NCBI RefSeq assembly: GCF_000731985.1
Contig: NZ_JNCS01000001.1
Span: forward strand, 310,001-374,000
Direction of reading: 5' to 3'
DNA: 64,000 nt
Origin: Natrinema altunense
Lineage (GTDB): Archaea; Halobacteriota; Halobacteria; Halobacteriales; Natrialbaceae
Part shown: in pieces, positions 56,473 to 63,956 of the stretch
Layout: every line of letters begins with the position of its first letter
Numbering within the stretch: position 1 is the first letter of the stretch
Translations under genes and position numbers: made by a program
Notes under the pieces: generated by a model
What the model was told of the DNA's origin: nothing
Databases searched by the model: none
The model's input: only the letters and a program-made list of their open reading frames with translations

Positions 56473-56676
56473 ATGACGCCGCCACCGGCGGCCGCCCTCG
56501 CACTGCTCGGCGGCACCATTTTCATGATGGTCTGGGCGACGACGACGGCCAGAACGCCCGGATCGGAACTCGAGTATCACTACGAGACGAGCGGACCCGA
56601 CGCGCGCGGCGAACACTCCGATCGAGCGGCCGACGACGGCCGATCGGGACGGTTCGTCTCCGACGCGGACGACTGA
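56473..56676 (+). CDS. Small single-pass membrane protein
   Basis: A 67-residue protein (MTPPPAAALALLGGTIFMMV): one N-terminal membrane helix, then an acidic tail rich in Asp, Gly and Arg. TTCATATATCG at 56443-56453 is a good TATA-like box about 26 nt upstream, so it is likely a real leaderless gene. Function unknown. Confidence 0.65.
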   Translation: MTPPPAAALALLGGTIFMMVWATTTARTPGSELEYHYETSGPDARGEHSDRAADDGRSGRFVSDADD

Positions 56677-56830
56677 CAGTCGTCCGCGACCAGCTGCGGA
56701 TCGGTCCACGGCGGCCAGTCGGCCAGTCTCGAGTCACCGGTAGCGGCGGCGTTGCGGACGACGATTGCACGACTGGCGTGCCCGCGGACTCGAATCGAAC
56801 GCGGCGGCGCTCCGCACGACGGGCGACCGG

Positions 56831-58156
56831 TTAGCCGAGGACCGACAACGACAGGACCAGCAACGCACAGACGAGCGCCCCCGACAGCGTCGCCAGGAAG
56901 TTGACCCCCTGATTGCCCAGCACGGACCCCTCGAGCGTCGCGCCGAGCAGACTGTCGACGGTCATCCCGACGATACCGGCGGCGACGATGACGGCTGCGC
57001 CGACGGGTTCGACCGCGGGGAAGAGCCCGTAGGTGAGGCCCGCGACGACGGCCGCGCCGACGATACCGGCGAGTTCTCCCTGCCAGGTGACGCCGCCGTC
57101 GGTGCCGGGATCGACCGGCTCGAGGGTCGTGATCAGCCGCGGGCGCTCGAAGACGCTGCCGATCTCGCTCGAGAGGGTGTCGCTCATCGCGGTCGCGATG
57201 GAGCCGGCGAAGGCGAAGAGGAACAGTTCGGGCTCGTGGGGGAGAAATTCGGCGTCGCTGGCGGCGTAGCCGAGCACCGCGACGAGCGCGACGGCGGCGT
57301 TGCCGAGGACGTTCCCGCTGCCGCGTGCACCGTTGTTGTCCTCGGCGACGCCGAGGGTCCGTTTGCGGTCGTACCGAAACTTCGTCGACAGCCCGCCGAT
57401 GGCGAAAAAGGAGATGAGGACGGCGAACCAGCTGTAGCCGCCGAGGACGATCGTCACCAGTCCCAGCAACACGCCCGTGAGCATCCCCGCGATCGAGGCC
57501 GTCTCGAGAGCGTAGGACGCGTATCCGAACGCGATCGTAACGGCGAGTGCGATGGCGATTTCCCCGGTCGCGACGGCCGGACCGAGTTCGGCGAGCAGCC
57601 AGAGCAGGAGGCCGACGGCGAGGACGACGATGGGATCGTCCGAGCGCAGCAACACGTCGCGGAGGAGAGCCGCGAGAAGGGCACCGCTGGCGGCCAGGAA
57701 GACCAGTATCGGGGTCGCAGACGGGGCAGCGGTGTCGGTGAGGGCGTGGGTCGCCGCCTGACCGGCGACGGCAGCCGCGATCCCCGTCAGACAGAACCCG
57801 GTGACGCGGACGACCGCATCGTCAGTGCGCAGCCTGACGAGTTGCTCGCCGAGGTTGCCGTAGCCGACGAGCAGGAGCGTGCCGACGAAGACCGTCTGTG
57901 GCATCGACGCCGCGGTCGCCATGAGTCCGAGTGCAACGCCGGCGAGGACGAAGGTGATGAGGCCGTAGAGACGTGCGTCCTCGTAATCACCCGGATAGGC
58001 GAGCAGATCGAAGAGCGGCCCGTCGGTGACGACGTAGGCACCCAGCAGGACGCTGCCGGCGACGGCAGCCCCGACTCGCGGACCGACGAGCGGAACGACG
58101 AGCGAGAGCGTACAGAGGACTGCGAACACGCCGGCTCGCCGGACGGGTGCTGTCAC
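56831..58156 (-). CDS. DUF92 integral membrane protein (phytyl/polyprenyl-phosphate kinase-like)
   Basis: A 441-residue protein with about twelve hydrophobic segments. The C-terminal half matches DUF92 (TIGR00297): GGYSWFAVLISFFAIGGLST, TKFRYDRKRTLGVAEDNNGA, RGSGNVLGNAAVALVAVLGY, SDTLSSEIGSVFERPRLITT and DSLLGATLEGSVLGNQGVNF. Plant and cyanobacterial DUF92 proteins (VTE6) phosphorylate phytyl phosphate. The N-terminal half (about 1-200) is an additional membrane domain. It lies beside two cis-prenyltransferase-family genes, which suggests a step in polyprenyl-phosphate carrier metabolism, perhaps dolichol-type kinase work; this is inference. Confidence 0.85.
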   Translation of the reverse strand: MTAPVRRAGVFAVLCTLSLVVPLVGPRVGAAVAGSVLLGAYVVTDGPLFDLLAYPGDYEDARLYGLITFVLAGVALGLMATAASMPQTVFVGTLLLVGYGNLGEQLVRLRTDDAVVRVTGFCLTGIAAAVAGQAATHALTDTAAPSATPILVFLAASGALLAALLRDVLLRSDDPIVVLAVGLLLWLLAELGPAVATGEIAIALAVTIAFGYASYALETASIAGMLTGVLLGLVTIVLGGYSWFAVLISFFAIGGLSTKFRYDRKRTLGVAEDNNGARGSGNVLGNAAVALVAVLGYAASDAEFLPHEPELFLFAFAGSIATAMSDTLSSEIGSVFERPRLITTLEPVDPGTDGGVTWQGELAGIVGAAVVAGLTYGLFPAVEPVGAAVIVAAGIVGMTVDSLLGATLEGSVLGNQGVNFLATLSGALVCALLVLSLSVLG

Positions 58157-58290
58157 GATACCGGTCCCTTTCTGTGGCGTTCACTTGAAGGTTCGTGAAC
58201 CCGCCTCGGGACGGTTTTCACTGGCCTCAGCCGCCAGCAACGTAATTTCGCTTCTCAGACAGAGTGGGGCGAGCGTGACCCGTAACCCGT

Positions 58291-58923
58291 ATGCCATCGG
58301 CCGTGAAAGTCGCGACCGTGGGACTGTACGAACGGTATCTGGCGCTTCGCATCCGACGCCACGAGGCCGAGCCGCCCGATCACGTCGCGCTCGTGATCAC
58401 CGAACGCGACCTGTTAGAGCGGGGCGCGTACGACACGCTGACCGACTTCTTCGAGTGGGCCGTCGAGTACGCCTCGCAGATAACGGTCTACGTGAGCGTC
58501 CTCGACGCGGCGGCGGTGCCGGCCTTACAACGCGAACTCGAGACGATCGATGCGCCGCGCCCGGTCGCAGTGCGGGGTCCGGAGGACAGGGCACGGGCCG
58601 ACGCGCCGATCCGGATCGGGATCGGTCTCGGCGGGAAACACGAGTTCACCAGTGCGGTCCGGACCCTCGCGGAGCGCGTCGACGCGGGCGATCTCGATCC
58701 CGACGAGATCGACGACGAACACGTCGAGGACCACCTCGTCTTCCCGTCGGAACCGGACCTGGTGATCAAGACCGGGGCGGAGCGGCTCTCGGATTTCATG
58801 ATCTGGCAGTCGGTCTACTCCGAACTGTACTTCACGGACGTCAACTGGCGGGACTTCCGCAAGCGGGACTTCCTGCGGGCGGTCCGCGAGTACTGCAATC
58901 GGTCGCGGCGCTTCGGTCGTTAA
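58291..58923 (+). CDS. Non-catalytic cis-prenyltransferase-family protein (NgBR-like)
   Basis: A 210-residue relative of undecaprenyl diphosphate synthase. The C-terminal half is unmistakable: SEPDLVIKTGAERLSDFMIW, QSVYSELYFTDVNWRDFRKR and the final RSRRFGR, which carries the conserved RxG motif. The N-terminal active site is gone: HVALVITERD stands where catalytic enzymes have HVAVIQDGNR, so the essential Asp is Thr37. It is about 40-100 residues shorter than active enzymes. A dead subunit with RxG next to a catalytic paralogue lacking RxG (61140-62075) matches heteromeric enzymes such as human NgBR/DHDDS. It likely supports dolichol-phosphate-type carrier synthesis for N-glycosylation. Confidence 0.85.
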   Translation: MPSAVKVATVGLYERYLALRIRRHEAEPPDHVALVITERDLLERGAYDTLTDFFEWAVEYASQITVYVSVLDAAAVPALQRELETIDAPRPVAVRGPEDRARADAPIRIGIGLGGKHEFTSAVRTLAERVDAGDLDPDEIDDEHVEDHLVFPSEPDLVIKTGAERLSDFMIWQSVYSELYFTDVNWRDFRKRDFLRAVREYCNRSRRFGR

Positions 58924-59315
58924 CCCGCCGAGTCGCGCGGCGGCGAGGGACTCGAGCCCGTCGAGTCGGGGGCATCGACGAGCGCCGCCACCGGGTCGTC
59001 GGCGGCGACGACCGGCCGGTCTAACCGGACCCTGCCGACATCGCGGTCGTACTCGAGGACGTCGTGTGCCTCGAGTTTCGGAAGGACGACGTGGCTCAGT
59101 GCGGCCCGGACGGCGTGTTCGTCGGCGTCGTCTCGCGTGGCGACGGCCTCGGTCAGTCCCGCGAGCGAGAGCGACGATTCACACGTCGAGAGGACGTGGA
59201 GCGTGAGACGCGTTCGGGGGTTCGCGAGGAGCGCGTACGCGTCGTCGAGGGGGACATCCGTGAGACGCACGAACCGCTCGACGTCGACGACAGGAGCGCT
59301 GTTCGGTACCGACAT
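58920..59315 (-). CDS. DUF7344-type winged-helix regulator
   Basis: A 131-residue protein starting at the ATG at 59315 (MSVPNSAPVVDVERFVRLTD). A TATA-like TTTATTTATAATTAT spans 59333-59347, about 26 nt upstream, so the alternative starts at 59333 and 59417 are rejected. PLDDAYALLANPRTRLTLHV and LSLAGLTEAVATRDDADEH with ALSHVVLPKLEAHDVLEYDR are the winged-helix pattern. Its stop overlaps the stop of the convergent cis-prenyltransferase-like gene by sharing TTAA. Target unknown. Confidence 0.8.
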   Translation of the reverse strand: MSVPNSAPVVDVERFVRLTDVPLDDAYALLANPRTRLTLHVLSTCESSLSLAGLTEAVATRDDADEHAVRAALSHVVLPKLEAHDVLEYDRDVGRVRLDRPVVAADDPVAALVDAPDSTGSSPSPPRDSAG

Positions 59316-59335
59316 CGTACGTATGGGTGACATAA

Positions 59336-59989
59336 TTATAAATAAAGGTCTTTGGGTGGGTGAGAAGGTAGTGTACAGATAAGCTGATTCCATGCGAAGG
59401 CGAACGCTTGGAGCCAATTTTCGACGGTGTCTGCTTCGGCATGACTGAAACAGTTTGAGAACGAGTTAGTTCGGCGTTTTAGTTCTCGAAAGACACGTTC
59501 GACACTGTTCCGATTACCGTGTTTTTCGTATCTGTAATCAAGACTATGTTGATGGAGTACCGCTTGCAGCCACGATGCAGAATCGACGAGCTGTTTGTCG
59601 CGGAGTTCTGCGAGGAACATCTCGGTAATCGCTTGATTTGTCGTCGGTGAGAGCTTGACGTGCAGCAAGCGGTTTGTTGCGGGATCGACGGCGGCGTACA
59701 GCCAGAATCGGTCGTCATTCAGTTGGATCACGGTCTCGTCAACCGTGACGTGATCCGGATTTGCGCCATCAAGCGGCTGTCAATCTGCCCTCTGCACCCA
59801 GTTGTGAACGGTCGATCGACAGCGTTCGACACTCAACCTCTCGAGAATGGATATTGTATCCGAAAGTGATAGTCCAGACAGGCGGAGTCGGATACCGAGC
59901 TTCATCGCGGGCTTGGGTGTCGCCTCTCGCTCCAGAAAATCTAACTCGAAGCAGTCGCTACCTCTGTTGAGGCGGGCGGTTCCGATCAT
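59336..59989 (-). pseudogene. IS6-family transposase, broken by an in-frame stop and C-terminal read-through
   Basis: Two open segments in one frame, joined across a TGA at 59778-59780. The first (from about 59989) reads RGSDCFELDFLEREATP and SDTISILERLSVERCRSTVH. The second reads HVTVDETVIQLNDDRFWLYA with the catalytic first Asp, then YRYEKHGNRNSVERVFRELK with the final Glu region, and ENWLQAFAFAWNQLI. The middle is shortened (LRDKQLVDSASWLQAV, where FLVDGA-type sequence would be expected, so the second catalytic Asp region is damaged), and the natural stop after WNQLI is lost. It is a remnant and cannot encode a working DDE transposase. Confidence 0.8.
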
Positions 59990-60101
59990 AGACCACTCAA
60001 AAATCGATCCGCCTCGCTCTTCATTCTTATCTGAACACCGCCGTACTAACCAATCCTCATATTTAAGTAATAAGTGTCTTATTAAATAATAAACAGAATT
60101 T

Positions 60102-60302
60102 ATGACTGGAACTGCCAGATTTGTACTGAGTATTGGGTCTATTGGTATTGGAACGCTATTTATTATATCCCCAGAATTTATGGAAAGGATTCGAATTAGG
60201 ACAGCTGCAGACCCACAACCGTCCGACTGGGCGATCAAACGGAATCGTTACTTTGTTGGTCCACTCTGGATAGCTATTGGTATATTCGCATATGCTGCAT
60301 AA
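60102..60302 (+). CDS. Small membrane protein in the AT-rich island
   Basis: A 66-residue protein (MTGTARFVLSIGSIGIGTLF) with two hydrophobic helices at about 5-24 and 50-65 and a basic loop (RIRIRTAADPQPSDWAIKRN). Base composition is far more AT-rich than the neighbours, like the IS remnants on both sides. TTATTAAATAATAAAC at 60074-60089 is a TATA-like region. It may be a passenger gene or recently acquired. No family recognised. Confidence 0.6.
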   Translation: MTGTARFVLSIGSIGIGTLFIISPEFMERIRIRTAADPQPSDWAIKRNRYFVGPLWIAIGIFAYAA

Positions 60303-60321
60303 TATTTAAATAAAAGGTTAC

Positions 60322-60435
60322 GGCACTGTCTAGATGAGAGTTTGACGAACGAGCAGGTGGTGGCGAGAAAGTGTCCATGCAGTTCGCCAACCTGCTCAGA
60401 GAGACCGCTGAGGTGGTGCAGAACTAGACAGTGCC
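60322..60435. mobile_element. 114-bp inverted-repeat element (MITE-like or IS remnant)
   Basis: It begins GGCACTGTCTAG and ends CTAGACAGTGCC, a perfect 12-bp terminal inverted repeat. The inner sequence has a related pair of segments (GAGCAGGTGGTGGCGA and, on the other strand, GAGCAGGTTGGCGAA). No transposase is encoded. The small size and intact ends suit a MITE or internally deleted insertion sequence. I do not see a target-site duplication. Confidence 0.7.
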
Positions 60436-60451
60436 CATCTTGCCATATTAT

Positions 60452-60965
60452 CGCTTTCGAATACCATTCGAGAACTCGAGAGGTCCGGTGTCAAGAGATC
60501 ACGAAAGGCTGTCCATGATTGGATACAGAAAGCTGATCTACAGCCAGCAACTGATACGAATCCAAATCACGTTGCGATCGACGAAACCGTGATTCGAATC
60601 GATGATCAGCAGTATTGGTGTACGCTGCAGTCGATCGTAAAACGAACAAACATCTTCATATACGGCTGTTCTCCACGGCTACGATCGCATTGACTGAGCT
60701 CGTTTTACGAGAACTAACCGAGAAACATGACATCGAAGATGCTGTGTTTCTCGTTGATGGCACACAGCATCTTCAGACGGTACTTCGCCGACATGGGCTC
60801 CGATTTCGATATGAAAAACAGGGAAATCGAAACGCTATCGAACGTGTCTTTAGAGGTATAAAACGACGTACCTCCTCGTTCTCAAACTGTTCCATTAATA
60901 TCAGATCAACAACTGTAGAATCATGTCTCCAAGCCTTCGCTGTCTGGCAGAATGCTACAAACTAA
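60452..60965 (+). pseudogene. IS6-family transposase remnant with frameshift and 5' truncation
   Basis: From 60452 one frame reads SLSNTIRELERSGVKRSRKA and VHDWIQKADLQPATDTNPNH, ending VAIDETVIRIDDQQYW. After about 60618 the frame shifts and continues VYAAVDRKTNKHLHIRLFST, then DAVFLVDGTQHLQTVLRRHG and FRYEKQGNRNAIERVFRGIK. The N-terminal 40 residues are missing. All three DDE positions are represented (VDET-type, FLVD, ERVF), but the shift kills the gene. It is a different copy from the minus-strand remnant, as sequence identity between the two is only partial. Confidence 0.8.
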
Positions 60966-61139
60966 ACACGACCGGTGAAAACGGACGGCGAACGGCTATC
61001 GCCCGACGCGAACGCCGGGCCTCGCAGTCGTGACCACGGCAAGCCGTGCGGGTTCACACGGCGGGCTGTCGTCTCCCGGACGGCGGTCGTCCTCGGAGGG
61101 TGACGGCCGTCGACAGCAGGCGTCGCGTTCCGGGGACAC

Positions 61140-62075
61140 TCAGTCGGCGGCCCGGCCGTTCGAGTCGCCCGCCTCGAGCGTCTCCGCGTCGGGCCGTTCG
61201 CTCGAGGGGAGCGAGTCGCGGAACCGATCGACGATCGAGCGGGCTTCGGCGAGTTCGGGTTCGCTGACGGCCCCAAGCAGTGCCAGTGCGCGGCGCGCAC
61301 GCGTCCGTCGCCAGGATTCCGCTCGGTGTTCGTACGTTCGGATGCCGCGCAGGAAGTCGGCCTTCGAGAACTCCGGCCAGTAGGGCGTACAGAAGAAGAC
61401 CGCGGCCTCGTTGCCGTTGGCATGCCAGGGCAGGAAATTCGACGTGCGCTCTTCGCCGCCGGGCCGAATAATGAGGTCGACGTCCCGCACCGGCTGGTCG
61501 TACAGCCGTCGTTCGATGTCTTCGACACCGATTTCGTCGGGTGCTAGCTCGTCCGCCGCGACGCATTCGGCGACCCCGCGGGTCGCGTTGAGCAGTCGCG
61601 AACGGCCGCCGTAGGCGAGCGCGATGTTGAGGACGAACGCGTCGTAATCGCGCGTGCGTCGTTCGGCGTAGCCGACGGCGTCTCGGACCCGATCGGGGAG
61701 CATCTCGGTCTCGCCGATCGCACGGATACAGACCTCGTTCTCGTGGACGCGGTCGGCCTCCGCGAACTCCCGGAGTTTCTCACAGAGGAGATCGAACAGC
61801 GCCTCGTTTTCGGCCGCGGGACGCTCGAAGTTCTCCGTCGAGAACGTGTACAGCGTCAGCTCTTCGACGCCGATATCCTGACACCACTCGAGGACGCGCT
61901 CGGTCGTCTCGGCACCCGCGCGGTGGCCCTCGGGAGCGTCGTCGCCCTGACTGCGGGCGTACCGTCGGTTCCCGTCCTGGATCACCGCGACGTGGGTCGG
62001 TGCGCCGGAGACTTCCCTGGAGAGCAACCGCTCGTATGCCGCGTCGACGCGCCGACGGAGCCACCGCTTCATCAC
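61140..62075 (-). CDS. uppS: Catalytic cis-prenyltransferase (UppS family), RxG-less
   Basis: A 311-residue undecaprenyl/polyprenyl diphosphate synthase-family enzyme. The catalytic P-loop HVAVIQDGNRRYARSQG contains Asp34; VEELTLYTFSTENFERPAAE, LNIALAYGGRSRLLNATRGV and DVDLIIRPGGEERTSNFLPW are present. The usual C-terminal RxG motif is absent: EFSKADFLRGIRTYEHRAES is followed by an extra 60-residue helical tail. With the dead paralogue at 58291, which carries RxG, it probably forms a heteromeric enzyme making the polyprenyl (dolichol-type) diphosphate used for surface glycan assembly. An IS-remnant island and a regulator gene now separate the two. Confidence 0.92.
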   Translation of the reverse strand: MMKRWLRRRVDAAYERLLSREVSGAPTHVAVIQDGNRRYARSQGDDAPEGHRAGAETTERVLEWCQDIGVEELTLYTFSTENFERPAAENEALFDLLCEKLREFAEADRVHENEVCIRAIGETEMLPDRVRDAVGYAERRTRDYDAFVLNIALAYGGRSRLLNATRGVAECVAADELAPDEIGVEDIERRLYDQPVRDVDLIIRPGGEERTSNFLPWHANGNEAAVFFCTPYWPEFSKADFLRGIRTYEHRAESWRRTRARRALALLGAVSEPELAEARSIVDRFRDSLPSSERPDAETLEAGDSNGRAAD

Positions 62076-62248
62076 CGGAGTAAAAGTCAGCGACGACTAT
62101 GTGTCTTGTGTGTGACCTGGTGTCACTATGTCTGAGCGGTGGATGTATCGCTGTCGCGTCGGTACTCCGTGAAATCCCGTCGTTCGACGGGTCACTCGCG
62201 CTGACGGAATCGTGACGGCTATCAGTCCGGCCCCGTTCGACTCGAACA

Positions 62249-62665
62249 ATGCCAACAACCAATTCCGACGCGCTCGACGAGGACCTCTACCAGCGGACCA
62301 AGGCGCTGCTCGAGCCCGGCGAGGTCGACCTCAACGGGGCGATCGTCCACACCGACTACGACGGGCAAGAGGACGTCAAAATGATGCAGGCGACGATCGA
62401 CGTCGGCGATATCATCGCCGAACACTCGGGCTACGATCCGGGCGACTGCTACGTCTACTCGGGCAACGACGACCCGGACTTCTCCTCGAACCAGCACCAA
62501 GGCCTGACGCTCGAGGACGAGGAGTTCGTCTGGGAGTGCCAGCAACTGCTGCGTGAGGGCAGTTTCGACATCGTCATTTACTACGAAGCGAGCGCCGACC
62601 ACGAGGCGATCCTCGACGACATCGAGGCCCTCGGCTTCGACGTGACCGGCGTCGAAGGGGAGTAA
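62249..62665 (+). CDS. DUF5778-like haloarchaeal protein
   Basis: A 138-residue acidic soluble protein (MPTTNSDALDEDLYQRTKAL). Characteristic segments are HTDYDGQEDVKMMQATIDVG, YVYSGNDDPDFSSNQHQGL and DIVIYYEASADHEAILDDIE. It resembles DUF5778, a haloarchaea-restricted family. It has no cysteine pairs or known catalytic residues beyond one Cys each in two loops. Function unknown. Confidence 0.82.
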   Translation: MPTTNSDALDEDLYQRTKALLEPGEVDLNGAIVHTDYDGQEDVKMMQATIDVGDIIAEHSGYDPGDCYVYSGNDDPDFSSNQHQGLTLEDEEFVWECQQLLREGSFDIVIYYEASADHEAILDDIEALGFDVTGVEGE

Positions 62666-62844
62666 GGGCGGACAACTGGGTCCGGGCCACAACGGACCCG
62701 TGTTTTCAGGCCGAGTGGAACGGACGCGTTGCCTGTCAGACGCACGCCGCGCAGGGCATCCGGCGGTCGGTCCGAGGACGCACCGTCGGTCGACTCGAGT
62801 CGCCTTCCAATCCGCTTATGCACCGCCAGCCGTGAGTGACGCAT

Positions 62845-63927
62845 ATGACAACGGACGTCGACCTCACGGACGGCGAGCGGGCGGTCGTCAACGCCTTTCA
62901 GGGTGGGTTCCCCGTCGTGGAACGGCCGTTCGAGGACGCCGCAGCCGCCATGCGCGACCACGGGGTCGACATCGACGCGGCGGGACTACTCGCGACGATT
63001 CGCGACCTCGACCAGCGGGGCGTTCTCTCGCGGTTCGGAGCCCTCGTCAACGCCCAGGAGATCGGCGGCGCGGCGACGCTGGTCGCCATGCACGCCCCCC
63101 GAGACCGGTTCGACGAGGTCGTCGATCTGGTCAACGACCACCGCGAAGTCGCCCACAACTACGAACGCGACCATCCCCATCTGAACGTCTGGTTCGTCGT
63201 GAGCGTCGCCGACGAGGACCGCGTCGACGACGTGCTCGCCGACATCGAAGACGAGACGGGACAGGAAACGTACAATCTGCCGAAACAGCGGGAGTTCCGC
63301 GTCGAAGCCAAGTTCTACGTCGACGGCCCGCTCGACGGCGATGGTGACGACGCCGCCGCTGGAATCGACTGTTCGGCGCTCGGCCCCGATGTCGCACCGA
63401 CCGACGACGCTACGCTCTCGCCCGCCGAACGGGACCTCGTCCTCGAGATTCAAGACGGGTTCCCGCTGACCGAGACGCCGTACGGGGACATCGCCGATGC
63501 GATCGGGCAGGACGTCGACTGGGTCCTCGAGACGGTCAAACGGTTCGAACGCGAGGGCAAGATCCGACGGATCGGCGTGGTACCGAACCACTACGCGCTG
63601 GGCTACACGGAAAACGGGATGACGGTCTGGAACGTACCCGACGAGGTCGTTCCCGAGGTCGGCCCGAAAGTCGCCGCGCTCCCGTTCGTTACCCACTGTT
63701 ACCGCCGCCCGCGCCACGAGGGCGTCTGGCCGTACAACTTCTTCGCGATGACCCACGGCCGCAGCGAGGCCGAGAGTCAGCGGCGCATCGAACGGGTGCG
63801 CGAGGTCATGAGCGAGCATTGGGACGTGTCCGACGACGACTGGGCGTCCCTGTTTTCGACGCAGATACTGAAGAAGACCGGGATTCGAATGGCAGAACGC
63901 GCCGAAGCGAACACCAGAGAGCAGTAG
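62845..63927 (+). CDS. ahbAB: Siroheme decarboxylase, fused AhbA-AhbB
   Basis: A 360-residue Lrp/AsnC-like enzyme from the ATG at 62845; the TATA-like GCTTATGC at 62814-62821 is about 26 nt upstream, so the GTG at 62836 is not preferred. Two homologous halves are visible, each a winged helix followed by a ferredoxin-like domain: the first ends YNLPKQREFRVEAKFYVDGP, the second contains HCYRRPRHEGVWPYNFFAMT. Siroheme decarboxylase removes carboxyls at C12 and C18 of siroheme to give didecarboxysiroheme on the archaeal alternative heme pathway. In many organisms AhbA and AhbB are separate subunits; here they are one chain. The next gene fits the same pathway. Confidence 0.9.
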   Translation: MTTDVDLTDGERAVVNAFQGGFPVVERPFEDAAAAMRDHGVDIDAAGLLATIRDLDQRGVLSRFGALVNAQEIGGAATLVAMHAPRDRFDEVVDLVNDHREVAHNYERDHPHLNVWFVVSVADEDRVDDVLADIEDETGQETYNLPKQREFRVEAKFYVDGPLDGDGDDAAAGIDCSALGPDVAPTDDATLSPAERDLVLEIQDGFPLTETPYGDIADAIGQDVDWVLETVKRFEREGKIRRIGVVPNHYALGYTENGMTVWNVPDEVVPEVGPKVAALPFVTHCYRRPRHEGVWPYNFFAMTHGRSEAESQRRIERVREVMSEHWDVSDDDWASLFSTQILKKTGIRMAERAEANTREQ

Positions 63928-63956
63928 GACGTTATGTCCGCCACATCTCATCCAGA

